Shown here piece by piece: positions 25,336 through 33,639 of a stretch of DNA of 48,831 bases (position 1 is the first letter of the stretch; each line of letters begins with the position of its first letter). The notes below the pieces were generated by a model. That model saw nothing but the letters and a program-made list of their open reading frames with translations, was not told where the DNA came from and searched no databases. Origin of the DNA: Christensenellaceae bacterium (lineage in GTDB: Bacteria > Bacillota > Clostridia > Christensenellales > CAG-138); assembly GCA_031261085.1 (NCBI GenBank), contig JAISKB010000020.1:1-48831 (forward strand). Direction: 5' to 3'. The position numbers and the translations under genes were made by a program.

Positions 25336-26278
25336 ATATCTGCGGCAAGGTTAGCTGCCGCACCCTTTCCCAATCCCCCGCCTGTATGGCGGCCCGCACC
25401 GCGCTTGCGCTAATGTTATCTTTGCGCGGCAGCTCCCGCAGGGCGATGCCATAGCCTGGCAGCTGCTCGCGCAGGCGGGCGTTGTATTGCGCGGTCACCT
25501 CGCAAAACGGCTCCGTGCCCACAAAGCGCAGGGATATGCCCAGCGCGGGCGCTATGCGCGCGCCAAATAGCGCAATATCCAAATCGGCCTGAGCCAACTC
25601 GGGCTTCACACCGTCTTTTAAGAAATATGTCGGGAAGGTCGCGGCCGATACCAGATAGCTTTCGCTCTGGTGCAGGCATATGTTGGGTATATCCGCGGTG
25701 CCTTTTTTAACCATCTCATAACGCAGCGCCGCCGGGAAGAAGGATGTATCCTCGCTCACCACGAACACATGCAGCGCGGTCACCTGCCCCGCCGCTTGCT
25801 CCATCAAATATCTATGCCCCAGCGTGAAGGGGTTGCAATTGGCTACCACCGCGCCCTGCGTGCCGGGCAAGCCGCGCTCAAGCGAAGCCAAGTAGCTTGC
25901 AAGGCCCAGCTTGCGGTTTTCCATCATGAGGATATCCGCCGTTTGCACCAGCGCGTAAAACCCCAGCGAGCTGAACAAAGCCTTGTTGCCCGGCTTGGTG
26001 TAAAGGAAAAGATGCGACCTGCCCCAGCGGCTGGCCTGCTGCACCAGCGCACTCACAATGGCGGCGCAAGCGCCTTCACCCTGCGCGAGCTCGCTTACAG
26101 CGATGTATTTTAGCACCTGCCCGCACAGCGAGCCTGTGGCCACTATCGCATCGCCCTCATAGAGCAGCGCCGTATACTCGGCATCATCGCCAAAGGTCAG
26201 GCCCTGCGCCCGCAAAAACGCGCGCACCTGTTCCTTTTGCACGCCGGATAGCGGTGCTGCCGCCACAAGCGCCGCCAT
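25286..26278 (-). CDS. citC: [Citrate (pro-3S)-lyase] ligase
   Basis: 330 residues with an N-terminal GNAT-like region (about 25-130) and a nucleotidyltransferase-fold domain marked by VANCNPFTLGHRYLMEQAA, where the GH of the HxGH-type motif is seen, and KDNISASAVRAAI near the C-terminus (the ISxTxxR-like region). It acetylates the thiol of the citrate lyase prosthetic group using acetate and ATP, which switches the enzyme on. It starts 5 nt after the citF stop with GGGAGG upstream and overlaps citXG. Confidence 0.9.
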   Translation of the reverse strand: MAALVAAAPLSGVQKEQVRAFLRAQGLTFGDDAEYTALLYEGDAIVATGSLCGQVLKYIAVSELAQGEGACAAIVSALVQQASRWGRSHLFLYTKPGNKALFSSLGFYALVQTADILMMENRKLGLASYLASLERGLPGTQGAVVANCNPFTLGHRYLMEQAAGQVTALHVFVVSEDTSFFPAALRYEMVKKGTADIPNICLHQSESYLVSAATFPTYFLKDGVKPELAQADLDIALFGARIAPALGISLRFVGTEPFCEVTAQYNARLREQLPGYGIALRELPRKDNISASAVRAAIQAGDWERVRQLTLPQIYDDIRSFADANTGGAR

Positions 26279-26283
26279 CGGCG

Positions 26284-27819
26284 CTATGCCTCCCGCACCC
26301 GGCGTATCACATCGATTATGCTGTTGCTGCGCGCCATAGCCACGCCCACTATGGCTTCACTGTAGTGTATCGGCTCCGGGTCGCCCACGATGCTCTCCGC
26401 CTTTTTTTGCAGCTGCTCTATGGTGCAAAGCGGTATGCCGTTATCCCTAAGGCGCTTGGCCAGCTCCCCCCGCAGGGGATTCACAGCCACGCCCTGGTCG
26501 GTCACCACCACATCCACCGTGCTGCCCGGCGTAACCACCGTGTTCACCTTGTGCACTATGGAGGGTATGCGCCCCCGCGTTAGCGGCGCCACTATAACGG
26601 ATAGGCTCGCACCCGCGGCGGCATCCGGGTGGCCGCCTATGGCCCCGCGAATCCTGCCATTGCTGCCCGTCAGCACGTTTACGTTGAATTGCGTATCGAT
26701 TTCCAGGGCAGATAGCACCACAAAATCGAGCTGGTTTACCGCCGCGCCCTCATTGGAGTAGCTGGCGTAAAACGAAGCGTCTATCTGCTGGTGAAAGCGA
26801 TTGTTTTTGAGCGAGTTTGCGGCCACAAGGTCGAAGGACTGCACATCGAGTATCTTCTCGACGAGGCCTTCCTCGTGCATCTCCACAATCTGCCCGGTGA
26901 TGCCGCCCAGCGCAAACCGCGCTTTGATTTTGCTGCTGAGCATTTTTTCGCGCAGGAAGCGCGCGGTGGCCAAGCTTGCGCCGCCGCTGCCCATCTGCAT
27001 GGAAAAGCCATCGTAGAAGTAGCCGCTCTTTTCGATAACATCCGCCGCGGTTTTGGCGATAAGCAGCTCCTTGGGGTTTTTTGTGAAGCGCGTGGCCCCG
27101 CTCATGATGCCCTTCGGGTCGCCCACGCTATCCACACAAACGATAAAATCAACATTGGATTCGGGTATGCCGAATGGCGCGTTGGGGAAGCCCACGATAT
27201 GGTCTGTGAGTATGATGGTCGTATCGGCATAGAGGGCATCCAGCTTGGCATAGCCCATGGAGCCGCAGCAGGAGCCGTTTTCTTCCTCCCTGTTGTAGCC
27301 ATTGGCGTTGCCGTAAGGGTCGCAGCTGGGGGCGCCCAAAAACGCCACATCTATGTGCAGCTCTTCGCTTTCGATAGCCGCGGCGCGCCCGCCATGGCTG
27401 CGGAACACCACGGGGAAATCCATCAGCCCATCCGAAATCGCTTCTGCCAAGCCGCCGCGCAAGCCGCTGGTTTCAATATGTGTAATCACGCCGTTTTGGA
27501 TGTGCGGTATCAACGCTTCATGCACATCCGTCAGGGAGCTGGCCGCCAGCGCGAGGTTTTTGAAACCCATGCCCGCAAGCTCATCCACCACCATGTTCAC
27601 TATATAATCTCCATTGCGGAAATGATGGTGGAAGGATATCGTCATGCCATCCTGCAAGCCGCTGCGCTCTATAGCCTCGCGCAGGCTGCCCACTATTTTG
27701 TTATCCTTGTGCATGCGCTCGTTAAAGGTGTGCAATATTTTCGCCGAAGCGCCCGTAAACACGCCATGCTGCGCCGGTATTTCGTTTATATGTGGTATTG
27801 CGTTTATATCCCACTCCAT
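26284..27819 (-). CDS. citF: Citrate lyase alpha subunit
   Basis: 511 residues, the normal length. Characteristic segments include SFHHHFRNGDYIVNMV, HIETSGLRGGLAEAIS, SHGGRAAAIESEELHIDVAF and GGHPDAAAGASLSVIVAPLTRGRIP. This subunit transfers citrate onto the acyl carrier protein in exchange for acetate. It starts 2 nt after the citE stop. No citrate carrier or oxaloacetate decarboxylase is seen in the window, so uptake must be encoded elsewhere or citrate must be made internally. Confidence 0.97.
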   Translation of the reverse strand: MEWDINAIPHINEIPAQHGVFTGASAKILHTFNERMHKDNKIVGSLREAIERSGLQDGMTISFHHHFRNGDYIVNMVVDELAGMGFKNLALAASSLTDVHEALIPHIQNGVITHIETSGLRGGLAEAISDGLMDFPVVFRSHGGRAAAIESEELHIDVAFLGAPSCDPYGNANGYNREEENGSCCGSMGYAKLDALYADTTIILTDHIVGFPNAPFGIPESNVDFIVCVDSVGDPKGIMSGATRFTKNPKELLIAKTAADVIEKSGYFYDGFSMQMGSGGASLATARFLREKMLSSKIKARFALGGITGQIVEMHEEGLVEKILDVQSFDLVAANSLKNNRFHQQIDASFYASYSNEGAAVNQLDFVVLSALEIDTQFNVNVLTGSNGRIRGAIGGHPDAAAGASLSVIVAPLTRGRIPSIVHKVNTVVTPGSTVDVVVTDQGVAVNPLRGELAKRLRDNGIPLCTIEQLQKKAESIVGDPEPIHYSEAIVGVAMARSNSIIDVIRRVREA

Positions 27820-27821
27820 AG

Positions 27822-28712
27822 CTATACCCCCTCCCCCATCGTTGCGGGCTTGCCCGCTTCCGCCAGCTCTATAAGGTATTGCGCGCGCATGGCCACGGGT
27901 TTATCTATCATTTTGCCATTTAAGCTGGCTACGCCGCTGCCCCTTTGCTTGGCCTCCTCCAACGCCTCCACCACGGCGCGCGCCTTTGCCAAGTCCTTTT
28001 CGCTCGGCATAAACACCGCGTGCAGGGGGGCTATCTGACGGGGGTTGAGCACGCTCTTGCCGTTAAAGCCCAGCTGCTTTATGAGCCGCGCCTCGGCCAA
28101 AAAGCCTTCTTCATCGTTCACATCCGAAAACACGGTGTCCACCGCGTCGATTTGGGCGGCGCGCGCCGCGTTGAGTATCATATTGCGGGCAAAAAACAGC
28201 TCTGTGCCATCGCTGCGCACGGTTTTCAAATCCGTCACATAATCCTCCGCGCCAAGTGCAATGCCTATCAGCCGTTTGGAAGAAGTGGCGATTTCGTAGG
28301 CGTGCAGCACGCCATTCGCGGTTTCTATGGCGGCCATCATGCCGGTCTGCCCCAGCGGTATGCCCGCCTCGCGCTCTATGCGGGCAATCTCCCGCTCGCA
28401 CTGCAGCACATCCTCCGCACTGTCGGTTTTGGGCAGGCGTATCACATCCGGCCGGGCGCGCACGATGGCTTCAAGATCCGCCAAACCCAGCCCGCTGCCC
28501 AGGTCGTTTATGCGCACCACCAGCTCTTTATCGCCATAATCTATGGTGGTTAAGGCATTGTACACCAAAAAACGGGCCGCATCCTTTTCGTGGATGGATA
28601 CGGAATCCTCCAAATCGAACATGATGCTATCGCTGCCATAAATATATGCATCGCGTATCATGCCCGGATTGTTGCCGGGCACAAACAGCATGCTGCGCCT
28701 AAGCCGCCTCAT
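27822..28712 (-). CDS. citE: Citrate lyase beta subunit
   Basis: 296 residues of the HpcH/HpaI aldolase fold. LRRSMLFVPGNNPGMI at the N-terminus, SIMFDLEDSV with the metal-binding acidic residues, MAAIETANGV and ALGAEDYVTDL are all as expected. It cleaves citryl-ACP to acetyl-ACP and oxaloacetate. The start overlaps the citD stop (ATGA) with GGGAGG upstream. Confidence 0.97.
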   Translation of the reverse strand: MRRLRRSMLFVPGNNPGMIRDAYIYGSDSIMFDLEDSVSIHEKDAARFLVYNALTTIDYGDKELVVRINDLGSGLGLADLEAIVRARPDVIRLPKTDSAEDVLQCEREIARIEREAGIPLGQTGMMAAIETANGVLHAYEIATSSKRLIGIALGAEDYVTDLKTVRSDGTELFFARNMILNAARAAQIDAVDTVFSDVNDEEGFLAEARLIKQLGFNGKSVLNPRQIAPLHAVFMPSEKDLAKARAVVEALEEAKQRGSGVASLNGKMIDKPVAMRAQYLIELAEAGKPATMGEGV

Positions 28713-29005
28713 ACCCCCACCTCCCAGGTAAAGTCATCCCGCTCGGCGGCGCGGTAGGCCGCGCACAGCACACGCGCGCGCACCGTGCAATCCAGCGCGC
28801 CCTTATCCACCGCGCTCACGCGGGCGCTTGTAACGCCCAGCTCGCTCAGCGCCTGGCGCATCACTTTTTCGATTTGCTTGCCATATTGCTGTATAACGCT
28901 GGATTCCAGCGCCAGCTCTATGCCCTCGGCATCGCTCGGCTCTATGCGCACCATTATATCGCTGGATTCCATAGTGCCGGCAAGCGCACTCGTTCGGATT
29001 TGCAT
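28709..29005 (-). CDS. citD: Citrate lyase acyl carrier protein (gamma subunit)
   Basis: 98 residues. The N-terminal ALAGTMESSDIMVRIEP contains the serine that in CitD carries the modified dephospho-CoA group, and the rest matches the usual small carrier domain. It is the first cit gene after icd, with a 37-bp gap. Confidence 0.95.
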   Translation of the reverse strand: MQIRTSALAGTMESSDIMVRIEPSDAEGIELALESSVIQQYGKQIEKVMRQALSELGVTSARVSAVDKGALDCTVRARVLCAAYRAAERDDFTWEVGV

Positions 29006-29042
29006 CCCCCAATTACCACCCTTTCGCCTATTTTTGCTAAGC

Positions 29043-30257
29043 TTACGCTATGGAAGCATCCAAGAATTCTTTTACCTTAAGTATGAAGTCCTCTGTGCTT
29101 AGCACGGTTTTACCCGGCATATCGGCCAGCGAGGCGAGATCCTTTGTCATGTACCCTGTGGATATTGCCGCAAGCGAGGCTTGCTCCAGCTTTTTGGCAA
29201 AATCCACCAGCTCGGGCAAACCATCCAGCTCGCCGCGTTTGGCAAGCGCCCCGGTCCACGCGAAAAGCGTCGCCATGGAGTTGGTGGAGGTCGTTTCGCC
29301 CTCCCTGTGCTTATAGAAATGCTTGGTCACGGTGCCATGCGCCGCCTCATACTCAAAATTGCCATCCGGCGATACCAGCACACTGGTCATCATCGCCAGC
29401 GAGCCAAAGGCCGTGGCTACCATGTCGCTCATAACATCGCCATCGTAGTTTTTGCAGGCCCAGATGAACCCGCCCTCGGAGCGAATCACGCGGGCGACCG
29501 CATCATCGATGAGGGTGTAAAAATAAACGATGCCGGCTTTCTCAAATTTTTCTTTATATTCGCTGTCGAATATCTCTTGGAAGATATCCTTAAAGGTGTG
29601 ATCATAACGCTTGGAGATTGTATCCTTGGCGGAAAACCAAATATCCTGCTTGATGGCGAGCGCATAGTTGAAGCAGGCGCGGGCAAAGCTCTGTATGGAA
29701 TCATCTTTATTGTACATGCCCATCAGCACACCAGCGGTTTTAAAATCGAACACCGTTTCGCTAAACAGCACTTTGCCCTGCTCATCCTTAAAGCTGATCT
29801 CTGCCTTACCGGGGCCGGGCACGCGGTATTCGGTGCACTTGTAGATATCACCATAAGCATGACGAGCTATGGTGATGGGCTTTTTCCAGGTGCTTACCGT
29901 GGGCTGTATACAGGGCAGCGTGATGGGCGCGCGGAAAACCGTGCCGTCGAGTATGGCACGGATGGTGCCGTTGGGGCTTTTATACATCTTTTTGAGGCTA
30001 TACTCGCTGACGCGATCGGCATTGGGCGTGATGGTGGCGCACTTCACGCCCACGCCATATTTCTTCACAGCCTCGGCGGCCTGCACGGTAACCGCATCAT
30101 CCGTTGCATCGCGGTTGGGCAAGCCCAAGTCGTAATATTCTGCCTTAAGCTCGACATACGGCTCCAAAAGATGCTCTTTTATCATCTTCCAGATGATGCG
30201 GGTCATTTCGTCGCCATCCATCTCCACAAGAGGTGTTTTCATTGCGATTTTGCTCAT
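29043..30257 (-). CDS. icd: NADP-dependent isocitrate dehydrogenase
   Basis: 404 residues of the eukaryote-like (type II) isocitrate dehydrogenase group: VEMDGDEMTRIIWKMIK, CATITPNADRVSEY, SPNGTIRAILDGTVFR, and EAAHGTVTKHFYKHREGE near the cofactor site. It oxidises isocitrate to 2-oxoglutarate. Heading the citrate lyase operon is unusual: one enzyme leads citrate toward glutamate, the other splits it to acetate and oxaloacetate. A candidate promoter is at 30408-30436, leaving a leader of about 140 nt. Confidence 0.95.
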   Translation of the reverse strand: MSKIAMKTPLVEMDGDEMTRIIWKMIKEHLLEPYVELKAEYYDLGLPNRDATDDAVTVQAAEAVKKYGVGVKCATITPNADRVSEYSLKKMYKSPNGTIRAILDGTVFRAPITLPCIQPTVSTWKKPITIARHAYGDIYKCTEYRVPGPGKAEISFKDEQGKVLFSETVFDFKTAGVLMGMYNKDDSIQSFARACFNYALAIKQDIWFSAKDTISKRYDHTFKDIFQEIFDSEYKEKFEKAGIVYFYTLIDDAVARVIRSEGGFIWACKNYDGDVMSDMVATAFGSLAMMTSVLVSPDGNFEYEAAHGTVTKHFYKHREGETTSTNSMATLFAWTGALAKRGELDGLPELVDFAKKLEQASLAAISTGYMTKDLASLADMPGKTVLSTEDFILKVKEFLDASIA

Positions 30258-30407
30258 TGTGCTGCTCCAATCCTATCTTTCTTTATCGAATTTAGTTTTG
30301 TGGTTCATCTGCCAAACAAGGGGATTCTCCGCTGCAGTATACCCCAGCGCCGCAAGCCTGCCCGGCGTTTCCATCAGCCCTGTTCAACACCTTGTCTTTT
30401 ATAAGCT

Positions 30408-30436
30408 ATTATAATTTAATCACTCCAGTATCTAAA
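30408..30436 (-). promoter_or_regulatory. Predicted promoter of the icd-cit operon
   Basis: TTTAGA-N17-TATAAT on the minus strand. The recurring 9-bp motif at 30469-30477 lies about 33 bp upstream of its -35, so it could serve both divergent promoters. Confidence 0.5.
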
Positions 30437-30468
30437 GGTTTTGTGCTTTTTTATCTTTATTATTTTTG

Positions 30469-30505
30469 CTTATTTATTCACTTAATTGCTGTGGCATATT
30501 ATAAT
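30469..30505 (+). promoter_or_regulatory. Histidine kinase promoter with upstream CTTATTTAT motif
   Basis: CTTATTTAT (30469-30477) runs into TTCACT (30477-30482), followed 17 bp later by TATAAT (30500-30505). The kinase gene starts 21 bp downstream. AT-rich sequence with related words (TTTTATCTTTATTATTT) lies just upstream. Confidence 0.5.
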
Positions 30506-30526
30506 GTGAGGCAAGAGGTAGATGAA

Positions 30527-31846
30527 ATGCAAAATACAGCAGAAGACAATCGCAAAAACTTCCTCATAGGGGCTTGCCTGCTGTTGCTGGGGCTTATATG
30601 TCCAGCTTTTTTAACCGTGCGCACCTTCCGCATCTACCCGCTCATCAACCAATCCCTGCTCAATGACGAGAACGGCCTGCTGGTTATTGCGGCTTTTTTG
30701 CTTATTATACTTAACTCCGTGCGCGCCGTACCTATCTATTTGGGCACTTTTTTGGTCGGCTCCAGCACGATTCGCAACAAATGGGCGTTTCGGCTTTTCG
30801 CACCTGTGGTAATCATGCTCGAATACATGCTCGTCAGCTTTTTGTATGATATCCGCTACGATTTTGGCTTTGTATCCATGCTTGTAATATTGGTGATTTA
30901 CACGCTCGATAGCCTCAACCTCTACAGTGTATCCACCCTAAAGCACGGCGTAGTGCTGGTGCCCATGCTCATCTCCCTGCAGTTTATCGATGTTATACCC
31001 AAGCTCACGCCTTATGGCTTCGGCCGGGGCATGGTATCTATGGATGTTAAAAACGCATCGCTGTTTGTGGATAGATTCAAGGTTTTGCCGACGGCCGCTT
31101 ATGCGATGATGGCTTCGTTTTTTTTCATGTCCTTGCTATCGGCCTTTTTGCTGCGGGACCAGCACAAGCTGCTGATAGCCGAGCAGAAGCTTTCCGCCTC
31201 CAATATCCGCGAGCTTAAAGAAAGGCGCAACATTGAGATAAGGAGCCTGGTGCACGACTTAAAATCGCCAATGACGACCATACAGGGCTTGGCGGGGGTA
31301 ATCTCCATTATATCGGAGGATAGCAAAATTAAGGAATATGCGAATCGCATAACACAATCTGGCGATAATATCAGTGAAATGATTGCGCAGATACTCGATA
31401 ACCGGGCGACGCACCTGGTGCTGCTGCCCGAGCTGATACATTATGCGTGGGCGCAAATCGTATCCTCGGAGATGCGGGATTGCGTTTTTATGGAGGCGAT
31501 ACCAGAGGATACATGGGTATGCATCAACAAAGTGCTCTTTGGGCGCGCGCTGGTAAACCTGCTGAACAACGCTTATGCGGCTATAGACCATGAAATTGGC
31601 AATGTGTGGCTGCGCTTTAAGGTAAAAAGCGGGCTTGTTACCATCAGCATACAGGATGACGGCTGCGGTATAAGCGAGGAAAACATGCAAAACATATGGA
31701 AGACTGGCTTTAGTGGGCACGGCTCCACCGGCCTAGGCCTAAGCTTTGTTAAAGACGTTGTAGAGGATAGCGGCGGCACAATCACCATCAAAAGCGAGGA
31801 AGGCCAAGGCACACTTGTAGTCATCTGCATACAGGAGGTAAAGTAA
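30527..31846 (+). CDS. Membrane sensor histidine kinase
   Basis: 439 residues from ATG 30527 (AGAGG 8 nt upstream); an open frame begins at 30392 but that part holds the promoter. Six or seven hydrophobic helices fill residues 12-210. A short coiled linker leads to the H-box LVHDLKSPMTTIQGL (His243) and the ATPase domain (NLLNNAYAAID, DDGCGI, GSTGLGLSFVKDV, GGTITIKSEEGQGT). There is no obvious extracellular PAS domain as in CitA/DcuS kinases, so the signal is probably sensed within the membrane. It pairs with the response regulator that follows by 1 bp and is divergent from icd-cit, which it may control. Confidence 0.9.
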   Translation: MQNTAEDNRKNFLIGACLLLLGLICPAFLTVRTFRIYPLINQSLLNDENGLLVIAAFLLIILNSVRAVPIYLGTFLVGSSTIRNKWAFRLFAPVVIMLEYMLVSFLYDIRYDFGFVSMLVILVIYTLDSLNLYSVSTLKHGVVLVPMLISLQFIDVIPKLTPYGFGRGMVSMDVKNASLFVDRFKVLPTAAYAMMASFFFMSLLSAFLLRDQHKLLIAEQKLSASNIRELKERRNIEIRSLVHDLKSPMTTIQGLAGVISIISEDSKIKEYANRITQSGDNISEMIAQILDNRATHLVLLPELIHYAWAQIVSSEMRDCVFMEAIPEDTWVCINKVLFGRALVNLLNNAYAAIDHEIGNVWLRFKVKSGLVTISIQDDGCGISEENMQNIWKTGFSGHGSTGLGLSFVKDVVEDSGGTITIKSEEGQGTLVVICIQEVK

Positions 31847-31847
31847 A

Positions 31848-32483
31848 ATGGACAACCCCGCCATAACCGTGCTCGCCATCGATGATTCGCCCGATATACT
31901 CTATGCAATAACGGCAATATGCGATTTGGAAGGGTGGAAAACCGTAACCTCCACAGACGGGCGCTTGGCCTGCGGCCTAATTCAAACCCACCGCCCACAG
32001 ATTGTGCTGGTGGATTACCACATGTCCGCATTAAACGGCATAGACGTGGTTAAATACATACGGATGATAGATACGCAGACGCCCATCATCGTGCTAACCA
32101 TAGAGGATAACAGGGAGATTGCCGAAAAGTTTTTTGCTGCCGGCGCCGATGATTTCGCCATCAAGCCCATACGCCCGCTGGATCTCATATCCCGCATCCG
32201 CGTCCACCTGAGCAAAAACACGCAGCCCAGCCCGGCGCCCGCACCCAAAGCGCAGGATGATTATGTAAAGGGCATCAGCAACAAAACCATCAAGATCGTG
32301 ACCGATTATTTGGAGAGGCAGGATGATTACCGCGCCATAGAAGAAATCTCCGAGGGCTGTGGGCTCGCCTACCAAACCACCTATAGGTACCTCACCCACT
32401 TAGTATCCCGCGACTTGGCCGAATATAACATCGAATATGGCAAGCAGGGTCGTCCCAAACAAAAATACCGCCTAAAGCGCTGA
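31848..32483 (+). CDS. Response regulator, CitB/DcuR-like
   Basis: 211 residues. The receiver domain (1-125) has the acidic pair D12/D13, the phosphoacceptor D56 in VLVDYHM, and Lys in the FAIKPIRP loop. A Pro/Ala linker leads to a C-terminal DNA-binding domain (about 140-211; AIEEISEGCGLAYQTTYRYLTHL) resembling the winged helix of the CitB/DcuR/MalR group, which governs citrate and C4-dicarboxylate genes. Its position beside icd-cit supports citrate or glutamate control. A tandem 9-bp motif lies directly after the gene (32501-32530), and the same motif occurs at several promoters in the window. Confidence 0.85.
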   Translation: MDNPAITVLAIDDSPDILYAITAICDLEGWKTVTSTDGRLACGLIQTHRPQIVLVDYHMSALNGIDVVKYIRMIDTQTPIIVLTIEDNREIAEKFFAAGADDFAIKPIRPLDLISRIRVHLSKNTQPSPAPAPKAQDDYVKGISNKTIKIVTDYLERQDDYRAIEEISEGCGLAYQTTYRYLTHLVSRDLAEYNIEYGKQGRPKQKYRLKR

Positions 32484-32500
32484 GTTTTAAGATTAAAAAT

Positions 32501-32530
32501 CAAGATAATCAAGATAAATAAGATAAATAA
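32501..32530. repeat. 9-bp tandem repeat, about 3 copies, after the response regulator
   Basis: Reverse-strand reading gives TTATTTATC, TTATTTATC and TTGATTATC in a row, then TTGAT. The units match the candidate operator words elsewhere, but this copy lies in a convergent region, not in front of a gene. Confidence 0.6.
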
Positions 32531-32533
32531 CTG

Positions 32534-32570
32534 CCAATAAAAAACAAACGCAAGGCTGCCCTGCGCTTTT
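32534..32570 (-). terminator. Terminator between convergent response regulator and ferredoxin genes
   Basis: On the minus strand CGCAGGG and CCTTGCG form a stem with one G-U pair, followed by TTTGTTTTTT. On the plus strand the stem has one mismatch and a TTTT tail. Confidence 0.55.
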
Positions 32571-32618
32571 GCCGCCCAGGCAACCTCGATGGTTATTATT
32601 TCGTTCCCGTATTTACCC

Positions 32619-32858
32619 CTATACTTTGGGCAATACTTCTTTTTCGAAGAAATCCTTTGTGGTGGCCGAGGTTAAGGAAAACTGTACGCCATCCACGGTA
32701 ACGCAGACGCCGTTGGGGCAATCCCCCATGCAGAAGGTGCCCGAAAGCTCAATCTTCTCTTTAAGGTTGTTTTCGGCAATCAAGTATTGAAGCTCTTCCA
32801 CAACCTGCCGCGCGCCCTTCAAATGGCAGGCGCTCCCAAGACACACCGTTATTTTCAC
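32619..32858 (-). CDS. Thioredoxin-like [2Fe-2S] ferredoxin
   Basis: 79 residues, starting at GTG 32858, which has AGGAGG 8 nt upstream. The longer frame with ATG at 32879 overlaps the upstream stop and would place the ribosome site inside the gene. The MKITVCLGSACHLKG start is typical of this family. Cys6, Cys11, Cys43 and Cys47 (CLGSAC and CMGDC) are the cluster ligands seen in NuoE/HydA-associated ferredoxins. It probably shuttles electrons in fermentation. It follows the APH-like kinase and adhE in one operon, which suggests a link to redox balance, but its partner is unknown. Confidence 0.85.
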   Translation of the reverse strand: MKITVCLGSACHLKGARQVVEELQYLIAENNLKEKIELSGTFCMGDCPNGVCVTVDGVQFSLTSATTKDFFEKEVLPKV

Positions 32859-32871
32859 CAGCTTTTCCTCC

Positions 32872-33627
32872 TCACTCATACTCCACAACATTTACCCAGC
32901 CGCGCAAAAACTCGCGCTCGTTGGGCCTGCTTTTAACGGATTGCGACGCCGCCACAATGGGGAGCCACTTTTGCACATACTGCTTGGCGGTATCGCTTTT
33001 TTTGCAGAACAATTCCAGGTATTTTCCCGCCCCGTCGATGTTGCCGTTGAGCCAAAACAGCAGGTAGGTTCGCGCCACATCCGCCGAAGCATTGCCCTGC
33101 GTCGCGTGCGACCAATCCAATATATACGGCGTTCCATCCTCGGCGATAATGATGTTGGACGGGTTGAAATCGCCATGGCAAACCTTGCTGTGCTTCGGCA
33201 TCGAGTCGAGGCGCATATGCAATTCGTAGCGCGTGGTAGCGTCAAAGTCGGTCTGGCTTATTTTGCGGTTCATCTTATCCCGCAGCTTGGTAAGCATGGG
33301 CGCGGTTTTGGAATGTATCTCCATTTGGATATCCACAAATAGCTCCAAATACTCCTCCTGCTTTTCGGGGTTTTCATACATAAGCTGCTGCAGGGTTTTG
33401 CCCTTGATATATTCCGAGAGTATCGCCCACTTCCCCTCCAGCTTGGCTACCTCCAAAACGCTGGGGATGTGCAGCCCCGTCTCTTCAACGCGCGCCTGAT
33501 TCAACGCTTCGTTCAGGACATCCGCCTTGGAATAATCCTCATCAAATACCTTTATTACATGGTCGCCATCACGGTATACCGTTTTGGAAGTCCGAACGGC
33601 AATGATTTTATCGGCTTGAATGCTCAT
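32872..33627 (-). CDS. APH-like small-molecule kinase
   Basis: 251 residues of the aminoglycoside phosphotransferase/choline kinase fold. VIKVF holds the ATP Lys, CHGDFNPSNII (HGDxxxxN) is the catalytic loop, and YILDWSHA supplies the metal-binding Asp. The substrate is unknown; nothing here points to antibiotic resistance, and homologous kinases are common housekeeping or metabolic genes in Clostridia. Start ATG 33627 has AAGGAGGG upstream. It sits 12 bp after adhE and runs into the ferredoxin gene (ribosome site overlapping its stop), so the three are co-translated. Confidence 0.8.
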   Translation of the reverse strand: MSIQADKIIAVRTSKTVYRDGDHVIKVFDEDYSKADVLNEALNQARVEETGLHIPSVLEVAKLEGKWAILSEYIKGKTLQQLMYENPEKQEEYLELFVDIQMEIHSKTAPMLTKLRDKMNRKISQTDFDATTRYELHMRLDSMPKHSKVCHGDFNPSNIIIAEDGTPYILDWSHATQGNASADVARTYLLFWLNGNIDGAGKYLELFCKKSDTAKQYVQKWLPIVAASQSVKSRPNEREFLRGWVNVVEYE

Positions 33628-33639
33628 CGTTTCCCCTCC

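Noticed and set aside
32872..33627. Antibiotic resistance (aminoglycoside phosphotransferase)
   Set aside because: Only the general kinase fold is visible; operon context with adhE points to metabolism.
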